This document shows positions 62,701 to 64,000 of a stretch of 64,000 bases of DNA, piece by piece. The translations under genes and the position numbers were made by a program. Position 1 is the first letter of the stretch, and every line of letters starts with the position of its first letter. Under the pieces are notes generated by a model. It saw nothing but the letters and a program-made list of their open reading frames with translations. It made no database searches and had not been told where the DNA came from. Source of the stretch: Numida meleagris (lineage: Eukaryota > Chordata > Aves > Galliformes > Numididae); assembly GCF_002078875.1 (NCBI RefSeq), contig NC_034412.1:79749575-79813574 (forward strand), in the 5' to 3' direction.

Positions 62701-64000
62701 CTCTGCCTGTGACTCTAGATGGTCAAATTTGATGATTTGACCCAAAAATAAAATTACAAAGTGCTTTCTCCAATGACCAAAAAGAGATTTGTAACTCTTT
62801 TTAGTCTTTATTTCTTTTGCCCATTTGCTCAATCTTAATACATGATAAAAGGATTACTTTACCAAGGGTACTAAAATCAGTCCACACTTCCAGAGAAGCT
62901 CTCAGCAGTTCACAGGTGTCTTGTCAATGGTACAGCCATTTCATTGCCAGGCTTCCTGTCTAACGCACAGTGTGTACCTCCCCTGTGCATCTCCACATTT
63001 AATGCAACAGCATGGCCAGGGCCACGGCCACACCTCATCTTGCCAAGGCAGTGCCCTCACCTGACCCAGAAACATGAACAGTTCCCTCTGCTTTCATCTC
63101 AGTTAGAACAAAGTGAAGCTGTTGGACTTTCTAAAAAAGAACAATTCTTTTCTGTTGAGCTTTTAGGGCTCAGATCTCATTTACTCAGTTATATATTTTT
63201 TCATTGGATCAGAAAGCCCTTCTTCATCACATTTTTTTCCTTTCTCAAAGAGCACAATTTGCAGACTTTCCCCCAACTTTGTCATCCACCAATACATAGC
63301 TTGAGCTCCTTGAATTTTCTCTATACATTCTCCCATCATTTACCCATTGTTGTACGTCATCTTTGAGTTCTCTCCAATTTTTTTTTTTTTTGAGATAACT
63401 CTTGAATGGTAAAAGCAAGAACTGCAGTATTCTAGAAGCTCTTTGAAGCAAGAGGCAAGAGCAGAAACTTTTAGCCAACTCACTTGCTTGTCTTCACAAG
63501 TTGATGTTATCCCTACTGATTCCCACCGCTTAGCTCCACCCTCCTGCTCACAGGCAGAAAGCAATCAATGAGATTATCAGTGACCCTCAAGATCCTTATC
63601 AAAGGCCCATGAATATAAAACATCATTTCCCAGCCATACAAAAGTTCTGACAGCCTGCATACACACATTCCAGCGAGGTTCAGATGCCTGTGATCTCCTC
63701 ACCAGCTCCGGGGTGGGACTCACGGGCAAAGAGGGGCCAGCGTACCTGTTGGCCGTGTGCTTGAATTGGACACCTCAAGAGCAGCCACCCTGAGGTGCTC
63801 CACAGCACTTGTCCAGAGAGACATTTAGACTTTCCTCAAAGGCCTAGAACTATAGCTATATGGTTCACAGAGAGAAAATACAGCTTCAGAGCAGTCTCCT
63901 CATCTTCCAGTGCGAGAACTCTCAAAAATAGTTATGAAGGGCAGGCAAAATATAACTCAATTTAGTAAAAACTGACATAGCTATGCTTTATGGCAGCAGA
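53765..64000. other. Intergenic stretch, no gene seen
   Basis: About 10 kb of AT-rich unique DNA to the right edge. It holds T17 at 57741-57757, a GTT repeat near 60.96 kb and a 140-codon plus-strand frame (62944-63366) without domain resemblance. No CR1, LTR or RNA gene was recognised. Confidence 0.55.

Noticed and set aside
62944..63366. 140-codon plus-strand frame
   Set aside because: Longest plus-strand frame in the right half after the island, but rich in Leu/Phe/Ser/His from a pyrimidine-biased stretch, with no motif or neighbouring gene structure.
1..64000. CRISPR arrays, operons, tRNA or rRNA genes
   Set aside because: No regularly spaced repeats, no prokaryotic gene packing, and no tRNA or rRNA signature was seen on either strand.

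Overview
This window reads as nuclear DNA from a bird, most likely a galliform such as chicken or a near relative. The evidence is several 3' ends of CR1 LINEs (the ATTCTATGAT-type terminal repeat next to the GTTGGAAGGGAC motif), a solo LTR of a common avian endogenous retrovirus family, and a nearly full-length mariner of the Galluhop/Mariner1_GG type. Coding density is very low, splice signals are eukaryotic, and there is one strong CpG island. No bacterial, phage or CRISPR-like content was seen.

One gene can be anchored. On the minus strand inside the CpG island (about 28.14-29.50 kb), a strong-context ATG at 28859 starts a short coding piece, MAPVVT plus GG, followed at once by a consensus GTAAGT donor at 28839. 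This matches, in residues and in intron phase 2, first exon of the MAPVVTG isoform of RBPJ (CSL/CBF1), the DNA-binding effector of Notch signalling. Positions 28839 down to 1 are then the start of RBPJ intron 1. I did not find exon 2, which should begin KFGERPPPK, so it probably lies left of the window.

Layout: 1-28.8 kb is intronic and repeat-poor. It holds one CR1 fragment, a decayed mariner (0.84-2.1 kb), a solo ERV LTR (4.2-4.8 kb), a 32-bp tandem duplication and a compact structured element near 25.95 kb. 28.1-29.5 kb is the promoter island, with two exact and one near-exact TCTCGCGAGA elements, an exact NRF1 motif, GC boxes, a YY1-like site on the start codon and a consensus RBPJ site. 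29.5-64 kb is upstream, apparently intergenic DNA with six more CR1 fragments, polypurine and polypyrimidine tracts, simple repeats and many short open frames that I cannot support as genes.

The most interesting material is the promoter: its own product's binding site sits between TCTCGCGAGA-type elements, which suggests autoregulation on a methylation-sensitive housekeeping promoter. I found no convincing undescribed system elsewhere. Weaker leads are listed separately with what would refute them.
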